DNA from: Ceratotherium simum simum
Lineage: Eukaryota; Chordata; Mammalia; Perissodactyla; Rhinocerotidae
Length of the DNA stretch: 64,000 bases
NCBI RefSeq assembly: GCF_000283155.1
Contig: NW_004454156.1
Span: 41,807,923 to 41,871,922, forward strand
Reading direction: 5' to 3'
Position 1 is the stretch's first letter. Each line of letters starts with the position of its first letter. The position numbers and the translations under genes were made by a program. Below the pieces are notes generated by a model. It was given only the letters and a program-made list of their open reading frames with translations. It was not told the origin of the DNA and did not search any database. This document shows, piece by piece, positions 1 through 12,800 of the stretch.

Positions 1-860
1 ACTAAAAGTCTCCCTGGAAGAAAAAGGGTAAGATACTAAGTTTTTATCAGGCTTTAAATGCGAATTTCAGATCCTTTCTCTCCAATGCCTTCTGTGGCTG
101 GAGGAAAGAGAAAGCCCCTGATTACTGGAGACAGAGAGAGAACATGTCAAGGGGGAACGGATTGGAACCAGGACTGAAAGGAGCCCCTTAAGCTCCTGCA
201 TAGGTATTTTAGTCCAGCTAATGATTAAGTTCATAGTTTTAAAGGTTAAACTAAGAATGGGTTCTTTTCCTCGGAGTGGAATTTACGCAGAGACCTGTCA
301 GAAATGAATGAAACAACAGCTCTCCTCATGAGCTAGTCCTGCTACCTCCTAAACTTGATGGGAAGGTGACAGAGGGTCCCCAGCCTGGAAGAGAGTCAGC
401 GTAAGAGTTCTCCCCACTTCAGGCAGGGTCTGTTGCCCACCAGAGGCAGAGAGGGCGTGGGGGAGAAGAGGGCATCAGCCAGCATTTGGAGGGACCCTGA
501 GAAGCAAGGACTCAACTGGGCTTGGTCAGGGGAGAGACAGCAATTTCACCAGAGGGTTCCAGCTGGAGCAACAACAAAATCCAAGCTGAGGCCCTATCCT
601 GTTATGTCGGGCTGCTCCAGAGGGAGGGTCAGGGGGCATCTTTTCTACAGGGCTAACGGGGTGAGAGGCAGCTCACCAGATCTCTCAAATCATAGCACCA
701 AAAGCCAGCCACCTCTTGTAACATATTATCACTATTTGTCCCCAGTTCAAACTAAGGTACTTTAACAGAGTGTATCATCTTGATTATTACTAGACAGCTG
801 CCAGCTTCAACTCGTTAAGAGGACAGCCTGGTCACTTAAGGAGAAAGCCTTTTCACAAGA

Positions 861-1235
861 TGTGTTAGTCTTCCAGGGCTGCTGAAACAGATGTCCACAA
901 ACTGAGTGGCTTAAAACAACTCTCACAGTTCTGGAGGCAGGAGTCTGAAATCAAGTGTAGGCGGGCTGTGCTCTCTCTGATGGCTCTAGGGAAGACTCCC
1001 TCCTTGCCTCTCCCCAGTTTCTGGTGGTGGCCGGCAAACCTTGGTGTCTGTGGCTTATAGCTGCATCACTCCAGTCTCTGCTCTGTCTTCACGTGGCCTT
1101 CTCTCCTGTGTGCCTCTTAGCTTAATAAATTATATCTGCAATGACCCTGTTTCCAAAGTAAGATCACATTCTTAGGTACTGGGGGTTAGGACTTCAGCAT
1201 CTATTTTGGGCGGACACGATTCAACCCATAATACA
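861..1235 (-). repeat. MLT1-type LTR (ERVL-MaLR), antisense
   Basis: On the minus strand this matches the MLT1 LTR layout: the landmark at 1183-1226 is the LTR start reversed, and the TGGCTTAAAACAAC landmark near 908 is its end reversed. It is a diverged solo LTR with internal deletions. No viral coding sequence accompanies it. It lies in SRD5A2 intron 4. Confidence 0.8.
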
Positions 1236-1387
1236 AGGTAAAATTTTCTTGGCATTTCCAGGCCTCATGAAGGGGTATTTTCCTGGGAACATTGCCCATT
1301 CTCACGGGTTAACCTTGCACATGGTCTTTGGGGTCTCTGGTTCCCTGTAATTCTCAGCTGAATCCATTGAGTACTTCTTTCTGCATT

Positions 1388-1530
1388 TCTTATTTTTTTT
1401 ATTGTGGTAAAGTATTCATTACCTGAAATTTACCATTTTAATGACTTTAAGTAATTCAGCGGCATTAGGTTCATTCCTAATGTTGTGCAACCGTCACCAC
1501 TGTCCTCTGGCTATTACTGTTTATTTCCCA
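1388..1530 (-). repeat. L1 3'-end fragment, antisense
   Basis: It starts with a T-rich run and continues with the antisense L1 3' landmark 'TTTACCATTTTAA', followed by 'GTTGTGCAACCGTCACCAC'. It is a short, old, 5'-truncated remnant. Confidence 0.6.
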
Positions 1531-1719
1531 ACACGAAGCTTCAACACTGATAAGAGACAGGAGGCAGGAGCATGACAGAAGGTGGACAAACGACCCTCTG
1601 GCAGAGTCAGGCCCTGGGTGAGGGCAGGTTGATTTGTAATGGGGATTTCAGACACAGCAAACATCACCTGTTGACCACTGCTGGATTATACTTATAATTA
1701 TTCCTTTCTTGTCTTTTAG

Positions 1720-1786
1720 GTTCTACCTCAAGGTGTTTGAGGACTACCCCAAATCTCGGAAAGCCCTCATTCCATTCATCTTTTAA
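1720..1786 (+). CDS. SRD5A2: Steroid 5-alpha-reductase 2, terminal coding exon (exon 5)
   Basis: The exon begins with one base that completes a split codon (AG|G, Arg) and then encodes FYLKVFEDYPKSRKALIPFIF followed by TAA. This is the well-known C-terminus of SRD5A2, differing from the human protein as I recall it by one residue (Met to Val). The enzyme is an ER membrane protein that uses NADPH to reduce testosterone to dihydrotestosterone; this exon supplies its last 21 residues. A typical acceptor (TGTCTTTTAG) lies directly upstream, and no earlier SRD5A2 coding sequence is fused to it, so it is a genuine spliced exon and not a retrocopy. It points rightwards, towards the 3' end of XDH. 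Confidence 0.93.
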
Positions 1787-3430
1787 AGAAACCAAGTGAA
1801 AATGGAACGTAGCTCTCACAATACTGTTGAAAACCATCAGGCTGCTGAACTTGTAACATTAAGAGACTCACACTCTCCCGACTGAGCTAGCCGGGCACTT
1901 GTAGCATTTAAAATTCAGCTGTGTGTATAGAATAGTCGGCCTCCTGTTTTCCGACAGCTTGCCTGGGATTCTGGGTGGTGCCCACTTAGTGTTTACTCTC
2001 AGCCTCCCAGGGTCTCTATCCTGGTCTCCTACTGAAGCGTCACCAAGGCCCTTTTCCACACAGAGACACTTGCTTCTTAGCTATCCTCTTAGAAAGTGCA
2101 AAACTTCACTATGTATTTTTTTCTTCGGGGGATCCAAGTACATGTGGCTTTATACCTGCTCTATATCAATGTAAGACAGCTCTGTAGTCGAGAAAATATG
2201 GGGTTGAGGGCAGTGCTCGTAGAATTTATTTGAGGTACATCACTTACACTTATACAGATTAGCAGAGAATTAAACTCTGAAGCTGCACAGACCCAGAGCA
2301 AATCTACTCCCAAATGAAAACCCAGTCACATCTTCCTTTTCCTTAGCTAATTATGAAATATGTGAAATGACTTTTAAGAAAGGAGCCCTCTCCTCATGTT
2401 GCTGAAAATACAGCAATGCACTGGTCCCATTTCGAATTTGTGCATTGTCTCTGTGCCTCTGTCTTCCTGTAGATTTCAGAATCCCTGTTAGACACAGCAT
2501 AGCTTAACCCAGAAAACTGGTGTGGGTTTTACTGAAGGTCAGGCTTTAATGACCACAAAGAAAAAGACATGACTCTGGATGCTACTGAGAGAATAAAAAA
2601 GTGTTTTACAGTAGACGCTGCAAACTCTCATGTTCTTGGAAACTGGTGGAAATATCCAAATAATGAGAGAGTATCAAATAGGGGGACTAATGAGTAAGAG
2701 CATGTGCTTCTTGCCTTGACGAGGTATCAGTGACAATGACAGTGAAGCACATCAGGAGCCCCCAGCAACTCTTCTCTTCTGGAATTCTTCACCCCAGTCC
2801 TCAGGATCTGGTCAGGAGGGCATCTCCTCCTTTGAACATCAGTCCTCAAAGATCCCAAGGGCAAAGGCAGAAAACTGCGACCAGAGGGACGCATCCAGCT
2901 CAGAGAGTGTTTTACACGTAGTTTGATCTTCCTTTTTTTTTTACATTCAAAGTTTCCAAAATTTAAAAATTAGGAGGCTTCTACATTCGAATGTCCCTTA
3001 AAAAGTTGGAAGATCTGGGCCCACAGAGCCTGCTAAGAACGGGGGCTGATCAGCTGGTACACATTAGAATCTGCACCCTCTGTGGAGGGGTCACCCTGGC
3101 GCGGGTGCTGGGACACCGGGCTCTCTAAGGAAGGAACACTCATGATCAGAATGTACAAAGATATTTGTCTCCTCAGGTCTCGCTTTGTGGCAAGTGTTGG
3201 TAATATGTAGCAAGCCCTTTTGGGAAGTGAGCACCAGTTTTCTCAGATGAGGTGCTCAGAACAGAAATTCACTATATAAGACACATAGGACACTCGAAAG
3301 ATCTGAGGAGGATGTGGATCACTGAAAAATACAACTTGTAATCGTGTGAATAAGTGTTTTGCTGTTTATTAAACGCCTCTCAAATCATGGATGTTAAGTA
3401 ATTTTGTTTGAATTAAAAGATCATTGGACT
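1787..3430 (+). other. SRD5A2: Probable SRD5A2 3' UTR
   Basis: This follows the SRD5A2 stop codon. The human 3' UTR is about 1.6 kb as I recall, which would end near here. ATTAAA signals lie at 3368-3373 and 3412-3417, and an earlier AATAAA at 2592-2597. The exact cleavage site cannot be fixed from sequence. I see no repeat or other gene in it. Confidence 0.5.
3412..3417 (+). promoter_or_regulatory. Candidate poly(A) signal (ATTAAA) for SRD5A2
   Basis: An ATTAAA hexamer about 1.63 kb past the SRD5A2 stop, close to the 3' UTR length I recall for human. A second ATTAAA lies at 3368-3373. Choosing between them needs transcript ends. Confidence 0.3.
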
Positions 3431-5749
3431 CATGAAAATTATAAGGTGCTGGGCTCTTTCTTTTCCCCTTTTTTCCCCTGTTTTATTTTTTAGTGTTGCT
3501 TGCTTTTTTCTCGTCTCCCTTCATTTTGCCAGCTTGAAATTAGGGGCTCTGAGCTGAAAATAAGAGAGAAATATGACTTATAGAGTGTCTCCACCACAGC
3601 TCAGAACTCCAAGCAGTTGGAATAAAGGTGCAGGAGAATGTGCTGAGGCTGGACGCCACCCCAGCGTCCAGGAAGACACAGTAGGGAAACACACTCAGTG
3701 ACACAACTCTTAAGGTACAGCTTGGGCTCTGTGAAATACAACACTTCCAGTTCTCTCCATGACGTTGAAAACTGCCTTTATGAAATCCTTTGTCTTAGTA
3801 CCTTGTGAAACATCTGGGCTGGTCCTTGAAATGGAATAAGTGCTCAATAAATGGCAGCTACTATTTGTCCAGTCTGTGCAATTTCAGGACAAAATTGCTA
3901 TTCAGCAATTGCATTTTTTGCCACCAGAGGGTGCTCTCTAGAATTTTACTCTGGCCAAGTCTGCTTTAATAAGATAACTTACATATTTGGAAATTTTAAG
4001 AACTCTATTGTCATTTTAAGTTAACATGATCGCGGACGTTCTTAATTTAAATATAATGTAGAATAAACTTATGTAATCTTAACTCTTCCCTTTATAACTG
4101 AAGTATTCTCAGTGCTCTGGGGCCATTGTTTTCAACCTGTTTTCTCTGCGTAGGGCTAGAATATGTAAGCAGATTGAGTACAATAAAGATCTGAAGATGT
4201 GCTTATCCCTAAACATATTTCCCTTTTCTCCTAAAACTAGAATGCAAAAAGAAAAACTTGGTTGATTTCGGTTTCTGTGGAGTAGTTTTTTAAATTAGGG
4301 GCTAAAATATGACAGTGGCTTAGCTAATGAGATACTCGGTCCTGCTCTTGCTGAGACATTCATGGAGGGAATGTTCTCCCACCGATCTTCTAGAAGATGT
4401 TGTGGTGTTTTGCTTGTGTTCAGAACTTAAAAGCCTAAGCACATTTAAGAGATCAGCTAAACCCGCCCCTTCATATTATACACGGAGACACTGAGACCCA
4501 CAGTGTTAAAATGCCTCCCAAGTTCACATCGCTGGTCAGAGCAGCCATCTTATCTTGTCCCTTTAAGGATCAGAAGTCTTTTTTCTTTTTAAGGCACAGC
4601 AGGCTTTTATAAGAGAGATGCAGTTGGGCCTACACAGATGGGTGTGAATTTAAGGCCTGAACACACTCATTCACTCAATGATCATTTATTGAGCATTTAC
4701 GATATGAAAAACAGTAAGGACTAGGAAGATATTGTTAAACTAGTCATGATTCTTACCCTTTAGGGGCTGCCATTTAGATTTCTGAAAAACTCATGCAGGA
4801 GAAAAATAGCCAGAGCTGAAGTGCTGTGCCACAATTCAGATATCCACCGATGATCACGCCCACTGCGTGGATTCTGTTTCCATCACTCTGTGGGGAGGAT
4901 CAGGCTGCTGTCCTTATCATGAGCCTGTGTGATAAAACGAAGGAGTAGTAGAGAACTCGGTGTAGTAGAGATGACATTTGTGTTCAGTATGGAAAAGTTT
5001 TCAAGTCATAAATTCCCTTTGTCCCCAACACTTACCTTTGTAAGGAGCAACACTGGCTCTGCTGTATTCTGAAGGAGAAAAGACCTCTAATGAGAAATTT
5101 GCAATTAAGTACTGATTAAGGTGGTTTAAATCCTTTCAGGGACAAATAAATAAACCTATGAGTTTACTGCCCTGTAATTTTGCAATAGCTGTCTTGACTG
5201 TTTATGGTAAACTCACGGCACTCTCACCAAGATGCAAGGGGGAAAGCTCTTGGCACGTGAAGGCATGAACTCAGGAAGAGTCACTTTCTTTCTTGCCTGG
5301 TCTTCTGATTCTCCAATAGGTTATGGGCTGAGGTCCAGGCATGGCAAACAAGCAGGGTAAGGAGAAGTGTAAAGCAAAACCTTCTGGAGAAGGCTGCTGA
5401 TTGTTTTACGGCATCTACATTATCCCATGATAAAAAGAAGAGGCGTGGGGCCAGATGGTAATGTGGATTCCTGGATGATGCAATAGCCATGGAGTGGATG
5501 TAATTTCTAGGTGAGGGATTTGCTCCTTCTCTCTATAAGTCCACTGAGCTGTGTTCTTAAAAGGTTCTATGTTATTTATACTGTGTCTCATTTCTTCCCA
5601 TCAACCATAGCTTGGGATTTGGATGAATGAAATACATTGTTGGGGAAGGTTAAAGTATGTACTAAGCTGTGTTCCTTTTGTTCTAACCTTTTTTGAGTTC
5701 AGGGTGTGACTTTGTGAAGGATATCCAATATCCTCTCTCACATGGCAGG

Positions 5750-5830
5750 CGGGCTGGGAGGAGGAGAAGGACAGAGGGAGGAAGTGGAGGAAGGTAGGGA
5801 GTTATGTGGGAGGAGGAGGGGTGGGGTGGG
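5750..5830. repeat. Purine-rich (GGA)n-like low-complexity tract
   Basis: The + strand is almost entirely A and G (GGAGGAGGAGAAGGACAGAG and similar). Frames that appear to code across it are low-complexity artefacts. Confidence 0.7.
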
Positions 5831-6378
5831 TGAGGGTTGGCGATAAAGTGAGGCAAAGGGCTTCTCCCTGACAGAGTGGTCTTCTTCCCTTTTCCTTGTG
5901 TCCACGTTGCATAGCCTGGACACAAGGCTGATCCTTTGCAAATGATGATTCTTTCTTTATCCTCCCAAGGAAAGAAGTCCTTCTGAGAGAGAGAGAGAAT
6001 AGCCTCTTCTTAGAGCTCCTTTTTCAGAAGGGAAGAAGCTGAGTTTCTTTAAACACAAGCCATATGGCTGTGCCTCACAATAAATAATTTAATTGTATTT
6101 CTGCCCACTCACCTCATAAAGATGGTTTTAAGTCTATGCGGCAGTGACACTTGTGAGAAAGAGGTGAAGGAATTGTTCCGAGAAGCGTGTGGCAGCATCC
6201 AAGTTCTGTGAGGCCAGTGGGGAGATGAGAGCATCCAGAGGAACAAGCAAACACCCGGGTTGTCCCTTTTCATGGGGTTTGTTTTCCTTTACGCCAGAGG
6301 CCCCGAAGAAATGGATCCTTCTTTAAGGGATATATTTTTTTTCAGCATTAACTAGCAAATGTCATAAGATCAATTAAA

Positions 6379-6429
6379 TTTTGTTAATTCATTCATGAAT
6401 GCATTAATTTATTTTGTTAATTCATTCAT
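6379..6429. repeat. Short direct repeat, 33-bp period
   Basis: TTTTGTTAATTCATTCAT occurs at 6379-6396 and again at 6412-6429, separated by an AT-rich spacer. It is a simple local duplication. Confidence 0.7.
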
Positions 6430-7161
6430 TAATGTAAGATTCTTACACTATATATAGAGGAATATATTTGAAAGTAAATTGTAAGTTGTAGATGTATATT
6501 GTATAAACTTTAGAGCAACAGTTAAAAAAGGAGATATAAACTTATGTATAAGGCAAAACCTTATATAACTGAAAGGAGAAATAGAAAAGTTCATAACTAT
6601 AGTCAAATTTCAACACTCCTCTCTATGCCCATTGTCTATGCACTTTCAAATAACCTATACGTTAAAGAAGAAACCACAAGATAAATTAGAAAATATTTTG
6701 AATCAAATAAAAATTAAAAACATGACATATCAAAATTTGTGACATGGGAGGTCCACAACTGGTCATAATGTAGCAATCAGGTCTGTGTTTACAACTAAAA
6801 CACCAGAGAAATATATGAAACAATGTTGAGATGTTGAACCATAGACAGTGCACGACAGTGATTCCTGAGTGAAGGGAAACTAAAGACGGTGAGCCCAAAA
6901 TCTCCTCAGCTGATTGACTAGAGAAGGTTTCCAGGCACAGCCCAGGGAAGGTCACCCAAACAGAGGCTGACGGTCTCTTTGAGTTGAGAAGACAGAGTTG
7001 AGGATTTGGGAAAGCCAGGGCAGCTAGAATTCTGAGGGCAGAGGTATCTGGAGGAGTCCGGGAAGGGTTCACAGAGGCAGTAACATAAATGGGGCCCTCG
7101 TTCTGTCCCTTATGAAACTAGAGATGAATTTTAAAGATGAAAAAAACTCCCAATATATTTA

Positions 7162-7666
7162 CAGATCTTCCTCCACTTATGATGGGGTTATGTCCTGAAA
7201 AACTCATCGTAAGTTGAAAATATTGTAAGTTGAAAATGCATTTAATACCCCTAACCTACTGAACAACATAGCTTAGCCTAGCCTACCTTAAACATACTCA
7301 GACAACTTATATTAGTCCACAGTTGGGCAAAATCATCTAACACAAAGCCTATTTTATAATAAAGTGTTGAATATCTCGTGTAACTTATTGACTACTGTAC
7401 TAAAAGCAGACAACAGAAGGGTTGTGTGGTACAGAATGGTCGTAAGTGTATCAGTTATTTACCCTCGTGACTGGTGGCTGGCTGGGAGCTGCAGCTCTTA
7501 GCTGCTGCCCAGCATCACGAGAGAGTATCGTACTGCATATCACTAGCCCAGGAAAAGATCAAAATTCAGAATCTGAAGTGGGGTTTCTACTCAATGAGTA
7601 TCACTTTTGCACCATCGTACAGTTGAAAGACTGTAAGTCAAACCACTGTAAGTTGGGGACCGTCTG
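7162..7666 (+). mobile_element. Tigger/pogo-type non-autonomous DNA transposon
   Basis: The ends are inverted relatives (CAGATCTTCCTCCACTTATG at the left; the reverse complement of the right end starts CAGACGGTCCCCAACTTAC). The interior contains the repeated GTAAGTTGAAAAT motifs and 'TAGCCTAGCCTACCTTAAAC' typical of Tigger-derived elements. A TA dinucleotide abuts the left end, while the right one is mutated. No transposase frame remains. The exact subfamily is uncertain. Confidence 0.75.
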
Positions 7667-8109
7667 CAGTTGAAAATTTGGAATAGAAAAATTTGAAAGA
7701 TGACAGTAAGCCTTGTAGCCTTCTATACAGTAGTCATTTCGTCGCTGGGGGCTCTGTCTAATCCTTATCTGGTCTCCTCAATTCAGCTGAAGTTACTCTT
7801 CCCCCAAATGAGGCATTCCTCGTCCCAAACTTACAGGTGCTAGGAATACTCTAACCCTCCCCATTCGCCAGTTGGCTACTAGCAGAATAGTTGACAGAGC
7901 CTAATGTGGCTGAAATGCCATCACACTTTGTCAACAGTTCTAATGCACTCTCTTTTCCTTTCTAAAAGCCTTAGAAATATGTTAGGTACAAGCAAATTTG
8001 CCTTGGCCTGTACCAGCTTAATAGATTCATTATTTTCCTTGAGCCTATAAGAGCTGTAGGAAAAACTTAGATGCCTGGTGATCTCTGAAGACAAGTCATA
8101 TCAAACTTT
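7667..8109. other. Intergenic, nothing recognised
   Basis: No gene, RNA or clear repeat is visible in this stretch. Confidence 0.4.
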
Positions 8110-8870
8110 TCATTCATTAAACAAATTTGTATTGAAACAACTGGATATCCACATGCAGGAAAATGGATTTGAACCCCTGTCTCACACAATAAACAAAAAT
8201 TAACTCAAAGTGAATCATAAAGCTAAATGTAAGAGCTAAAACTATAAAGCTCGTAGAAGTAAACACAAGAATAAATCTTTGCTATGTGGGGTTAGGCAAT
8301 GATTTCTTAGATATGACACCAAAAGCACAAGCAATAAAAGAGAAGATTGGTAAGTTGGATTTTATCAAAATTTAAAGCTTTTGTTCTTCAAAAGATACCA
8401 CCAAGAAAGTAAAATGGCAACCCACTGAGTGGGAGAAAATATTTGCAAATCATATATCTGATAAAGGACTTAGGGTTCAGAATGTATAAAGAACTCTTAC
8501 AACTCAATAATAAACAGACAAATAACCCAATTAAAAGTGGACAAGGGATTTGAATAGATATTTTTTCAAAGAAGATACACAAATGTCCAATAAGGATCTA
8601 AGAAGATGCTCAACATCCTTAATCATTAGGGAAAATGCAAAGCAAAACCACAATGAGATACCACTTCACACCCACCAGAACCACTATAATCAAAAAGACA
8701 GACAGTAACAAGGGTTGATGAGGATGTGAAGAAATCAGAACCCTCATGCATTGCTGGTGGGAGTATAAAACAGTGCAGCATCTTTGGAAAACAATTTGGC
8801 AGTTCCTGAAAATGTTAAATCTAGGGTTACCATATAACCCAGCAATTCTACTCCTAGATATCTACCTGTT
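8110..8870 (+). mobile_element. L1 fragment (ORF2 3' region), sense, decayed
   Basis: It contains characteristic ORF2 C-terminal codons, such as 'ATTTGCAAATCATATATCTG', followed by the segment encoding a KELLQLNNKQ-like stretch and then the 'TGCTGGTGGGAGTATAAAA' landmark. Stops and frameshifts are frequent, so it cannot encode protein. It is 5' truncated and also lost its 3' end. Confidence 0.85.
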
Positions 8871-9837
8871 TTTAGTTGGGTTAAAGCACCGAGTGCCTTG
8901 AAATCACAATGAAATATCTCTTGGCAGGGACTGGTTTGTGTGGTTGACCCCTTTTCACAGGGCAGAGAGCAGGGTGAAGAAATGGAAACAGAGGAGGTGC
9001 CTGCAGAGGGGAGACACTGAGCAGTGCTTGGAGTGCCCTCTGGTGGGGACTTCCTAGATGTGTATAAGGGGTTGTGGACAATTAGAGGTTGGGGTGAGAA
9101 CTCTGGGTCCCCCATGAGCTAGGGAGAGAGGCTAGAAAGGAGTAAACTTCAAGGGAGAGAGATTTGATCAACTATAAAGAACCATAATGACCCTGGCTGT
9201 GAGTTCTCCATCATTGGAAAGTTCAAGAAGAAGCTGGAAGATGAGTTGTTGGGGAAGGTCATGTTGAATGGAAGCCAGGGTTTTGTCCAGTGTTCTCTAA
9301 GTCTCCTTCTAAGTTTGTGACTCTAAGTGCCAGGCATTGAAGACAAAATCCCTGGTTGACAAGTTTTCCTGGGCCAAACCGGCCTATAGTCCCAGGTGGT
9401 TTATGGGAATCAGCCCTGCGTAGGATCTCCCGAGGCATCAATAATCCAGCGGCATTGAGCTCAGAGACTGAGCCTGGATGTGAGTGAATAGAAAAATGCA
9501 GGATTCAAGAAGTTGAGCTCAATTCCAGGGCAAACTATCTCCTGAAGCACCAAATTCTGGGCAGTAGCTACAGAACTTCTGTCTGCAGGAGTGGGGCTAG
9601 TGCTCCAAAACACTTAGCCACTTGCACTGAGGGGAGCTGGTAAAGGAAAGAAGATAGAAAAATTGTGATAGGTGAGAAGACACTCTAGAAAGATGATATA
9701 TTAGTGACTTGATTATGCAAATCACTTTAATAGACAAATTTTTTTTCTGTTTCATTCGTTTTTAGGAGAAAGAAGAACATCATAAGAAAGCAAAATGATA
9801 TTAGAGATGTCTTTTCCTTAACAACTTGATGAGAAAT
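8871..9837. other. Intergenic, nothing recognised
   Basis: No gene or confident repeat is seen. Several short minus-strand open frames (8744-9115 and neighbours) run partly into the L1 fragment and show no family signature. Confidence 0.4.
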
Positions 9838-12800
9838 CATTTATTTACAATAAACTACATGTTTCAAGTGTGCAATACCGTGAGGTTGACAGTTATATAC
9901 ACTTGTGAAACTACTACTCCAATCACGATGCTGAACATTTCCTCATCCTGAAAAGATTCCTGATGCCTCTTTGCAGTTCATTCTCCCCTCCACCCTTGGT
10001 CACAGCAACCACTGATTTGCTTTTCTTCGCTGTAGGTTTGCTTGTATTGTACATAAGTGGAGTCATACAGTACATACTCTATTGCATGTGGATTCCTTCA
10101 CTCAGTGTCACACTCCTGAGAGTCACCTGGGTGATTTTGTGTATCAATAATCCGTTGCCTATTATTGCCAAGTTATACTGCATTAAATTTGCCAAAGTAT
10201 GTCACATTTTATTTACCTTTTCAGATGTTGAAGGATATTTGGGCTGTTTCTAGTTTTTGAGAATTATAAATAAATCTTCTATAAACATTTATGTATAATT
10301 TTTGTGTGAACATAAGTTTCATTTCTTTTGGGTAGATACACAGGAGTGGGGTTGCTGGATTATGGTGTGCAGACCTTTATAAGAAACTGCCAAACTGTTT
10401 TTCCAAAGTGGCTGCATCGTTTTGCATTCCTGTTAACAAGGTATGAGAGTTTCAGTTTTGCATCTTTACCAGCACTTGGTATTGTCAATTTTTTAAAAAC
10501 AATTCTAATAGGTATATAGTAGTAATTTTTTAATGTTTTAAATTTGTATTTCCATAATGACTAATGATGGTGAGTGTCTTCTCTTATGCTTGTTTGCCAT
10601 TCGCATTTCTTTATTGGTAAAGTGTTTGAATCTTTTGCATTTTAAAACAATCGGGTTGTTTTCCCGTTGTTGAATTTTGAGAGTTGTTTATGTATTTTGA
10701 ATACAAGTGCTTTGTCAAACATATGTATTGAAAATATCAGTATGTGGCTTGTCTTTTCATTCTTTTTAGACTGTCTTTAACGAATAAAAAATTTAATTTT
10801 GATGGAGTCTAATTTACTTTTTCTTTTATGGGTCATACTTCTGGTATCATATCTGAGAATTCTTTGCTTAACCCAAGGTTACAAAGATTTTTTTCCTATG
10901 TTTTCTTCTAAATGTTTTATAGCTTTACATTTTCAATTTAGGTCTATAATCCATTTTGAATTAATTTTTTGTAAGATGTGAGGTATGGGTTGAGGTTAAC
11001 TTTTTTTGCGTATGAATATCCAATTGTTCCAGCACGATTTGGTGAAAAGAATATGTCTCCTCCACTGATTTGCTTTCACACATTTGCCAAAAACCTCTTG
11101 ACTATATTTGTGGGAATTTCTGCCTTCTCTTTTGTTTCATTGATCTGTGTGTCTATCTTTTTATCAATGCCACACTGTCTTGATAACTGTAGATTGATAA
11201 GTTTTGATATCAAGTAGTGTGGGTGCTCTGACTTTTTCAAAATTGTTTTGGCTATTGTAATTCCTTTGACTTCCCATATAAATTTTAGAATCATAAATTT
11301 ATTCTTCTCTACAAAAGAAACTTTTTCGGATTTTGGTTTGTATTGAATTATAACTATGGCTCAATTTGGAGAGAACTGACATCTTAATAAATTGAGTCAT
11401 CCAATCTATGAATATTGTAGGTCTCTCCATTTACTTAGGTCTTACTAGATTTCTTTTTTACTTTCTGAGGACGATACACCCTGAGCTAACATCTGCTGCC
11501 AATCTTCCTCTTTTTTTTTTTCCGCTTGAGGAAGACCAGCCCTGAGCTAACATCTGTGCCAATCCTCCCCTATTTTGTGTGTGAGTTGCCGCCACAGTAT
11601 GGCTGATAAGTGGTATAGGTCTATGCCCTGGATCCGAACCCACGAACCTGGGCTGCCAAAGTGGAGCACGCTGAACTTAGCCACTAGAGCATGGAGCCAT
11701 CCTTACTGGATTTCTTTTATCTGTGTGTTGTAGTTTTCTGCATATAGGTCCTGTACATATTTTGTAGGATACATTCCTAAGTAGACCATTTTTGGATACT
11801 ATTTTAACTGGCACTGTTTTATAAATTTTTAACTCTGTTTATTTTGAACTCTATTTTACTTTTTTTAATTTTTAAAAGTACAACCTTAGATTACTTATAT
11901 GAGACTTTGCTTCTTTTCTAAGTACTTAATGTTGTAAATTTCCCTCTAAGCACTCTTTAACTGCATCCCACAAATTTTAATATGATGTATATTCATCATC
12001 ATTTAGTTCAAATATTTCATTTCCCTTCTGCTTTCTTCTTTGACCGCTGGATTACTTAGAAGTGGTTTTTTCAGTTACCCGATATTTAGAAAATTTCCAG
12101 ATACCTTTCTGTTATTGATTTCTAATTTGTTTCCATTGTGGTAAGAGAATATACTTTGTATGGATTGAATCCTTTTCAACTAAAACTATTGTTATGACCT
12201 AACGTATGGTCTATGCTTGTAAATGATCCATGTGCACTTGAAAAAGATGTGTATTCTGCTGTTGTTGACTACAGTGTTTTACAAATAGAAATTAAATGAA
12301 GATGATCAATAGCAGATCCTCTATTTTTTACTGATATTTTTGGTCTAGTTGTTCCATCAGTTACTGTGAGGAGGAGTGTTAAATTCTTCTACTGTAATTA
12401 TGTAGTAGCATTATGTATTATGTCTGTTCATGTTTTAATTCTACTAATTTCCACTTCTTGTATTCTGAGGCTCTTAGGTGTGTATATATATATATATCAA
12501 TATCTATCTCTCTCTATATATTATTGTTATATCTTCTCAATTAAATAAGCTAAAAAGCCAATAGATAACATTAACTTTATGAAAAGTCTCTCTTTATCTT
12601 TGGCAATATTATTCTTTATCTGAGAGTCTATCTGCTATTAATATAGCCATTCCAGCCTTCTTATGCTAACTATTTACATGGCATGTCTTTTTTCATATAT
12701 TTACTTTGAATTTTTCTGTGTCTCTATATTTAAAGTATGTCTGTTGTAGACAACATAAGTTTAATCTTGCCTTTTAAAAAAATCCATTCTGATAGTCTGG

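Larger units (their letters stand above)
1..1719 (+). other. SRD5A2: SRD5A2 intron 4, 3' portion (partial)
   Basis: This stretch precedes the SRD5A2 terminal exon and ends in a good polypyrimidine tract with an AG acceptor (1701-1719). I see no exon 4 in it, so exons 1-4 lie left of the window. It holds an antisense MLT1 LTR and an L1 3' scrap. The 110-codon frame at 433-765 has no recognisable homology and no exon context. Confidence 0.7.
3431..7161. other. Intergenic, mostly unique sequence
   Basis: I see no gene here. A MIR-type 3' end (the '...TGCTCAATAAATGGC' landmark) lies near 3775-3870. A purine-rich tract lies at 5750-5830 and a short tandem duplication at 6379-6429. The open frames present are short and lack homology or splice context. 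Confidence 0.5.

Noticed and set aside
433..765. 110-codon + strand open frame
   Set aside because: It lies in SRD5A2 intron 4, has no homology to exon 4 or any known family, and no splice context.
1720..1786. SRD5A2 exon as a processed pseudogene fragment
   Set aside because: A proper intronic polypyrimidine tract and AG acceptor precede it, and no exon 4 sequence is fused to it, so it is a spliced exon.
5683..5941. Overlapping Pro/Ser-rich minus-strand frames
   Set aside because: They are produced by the purine-rich low-complexity tract; no gene evidence.
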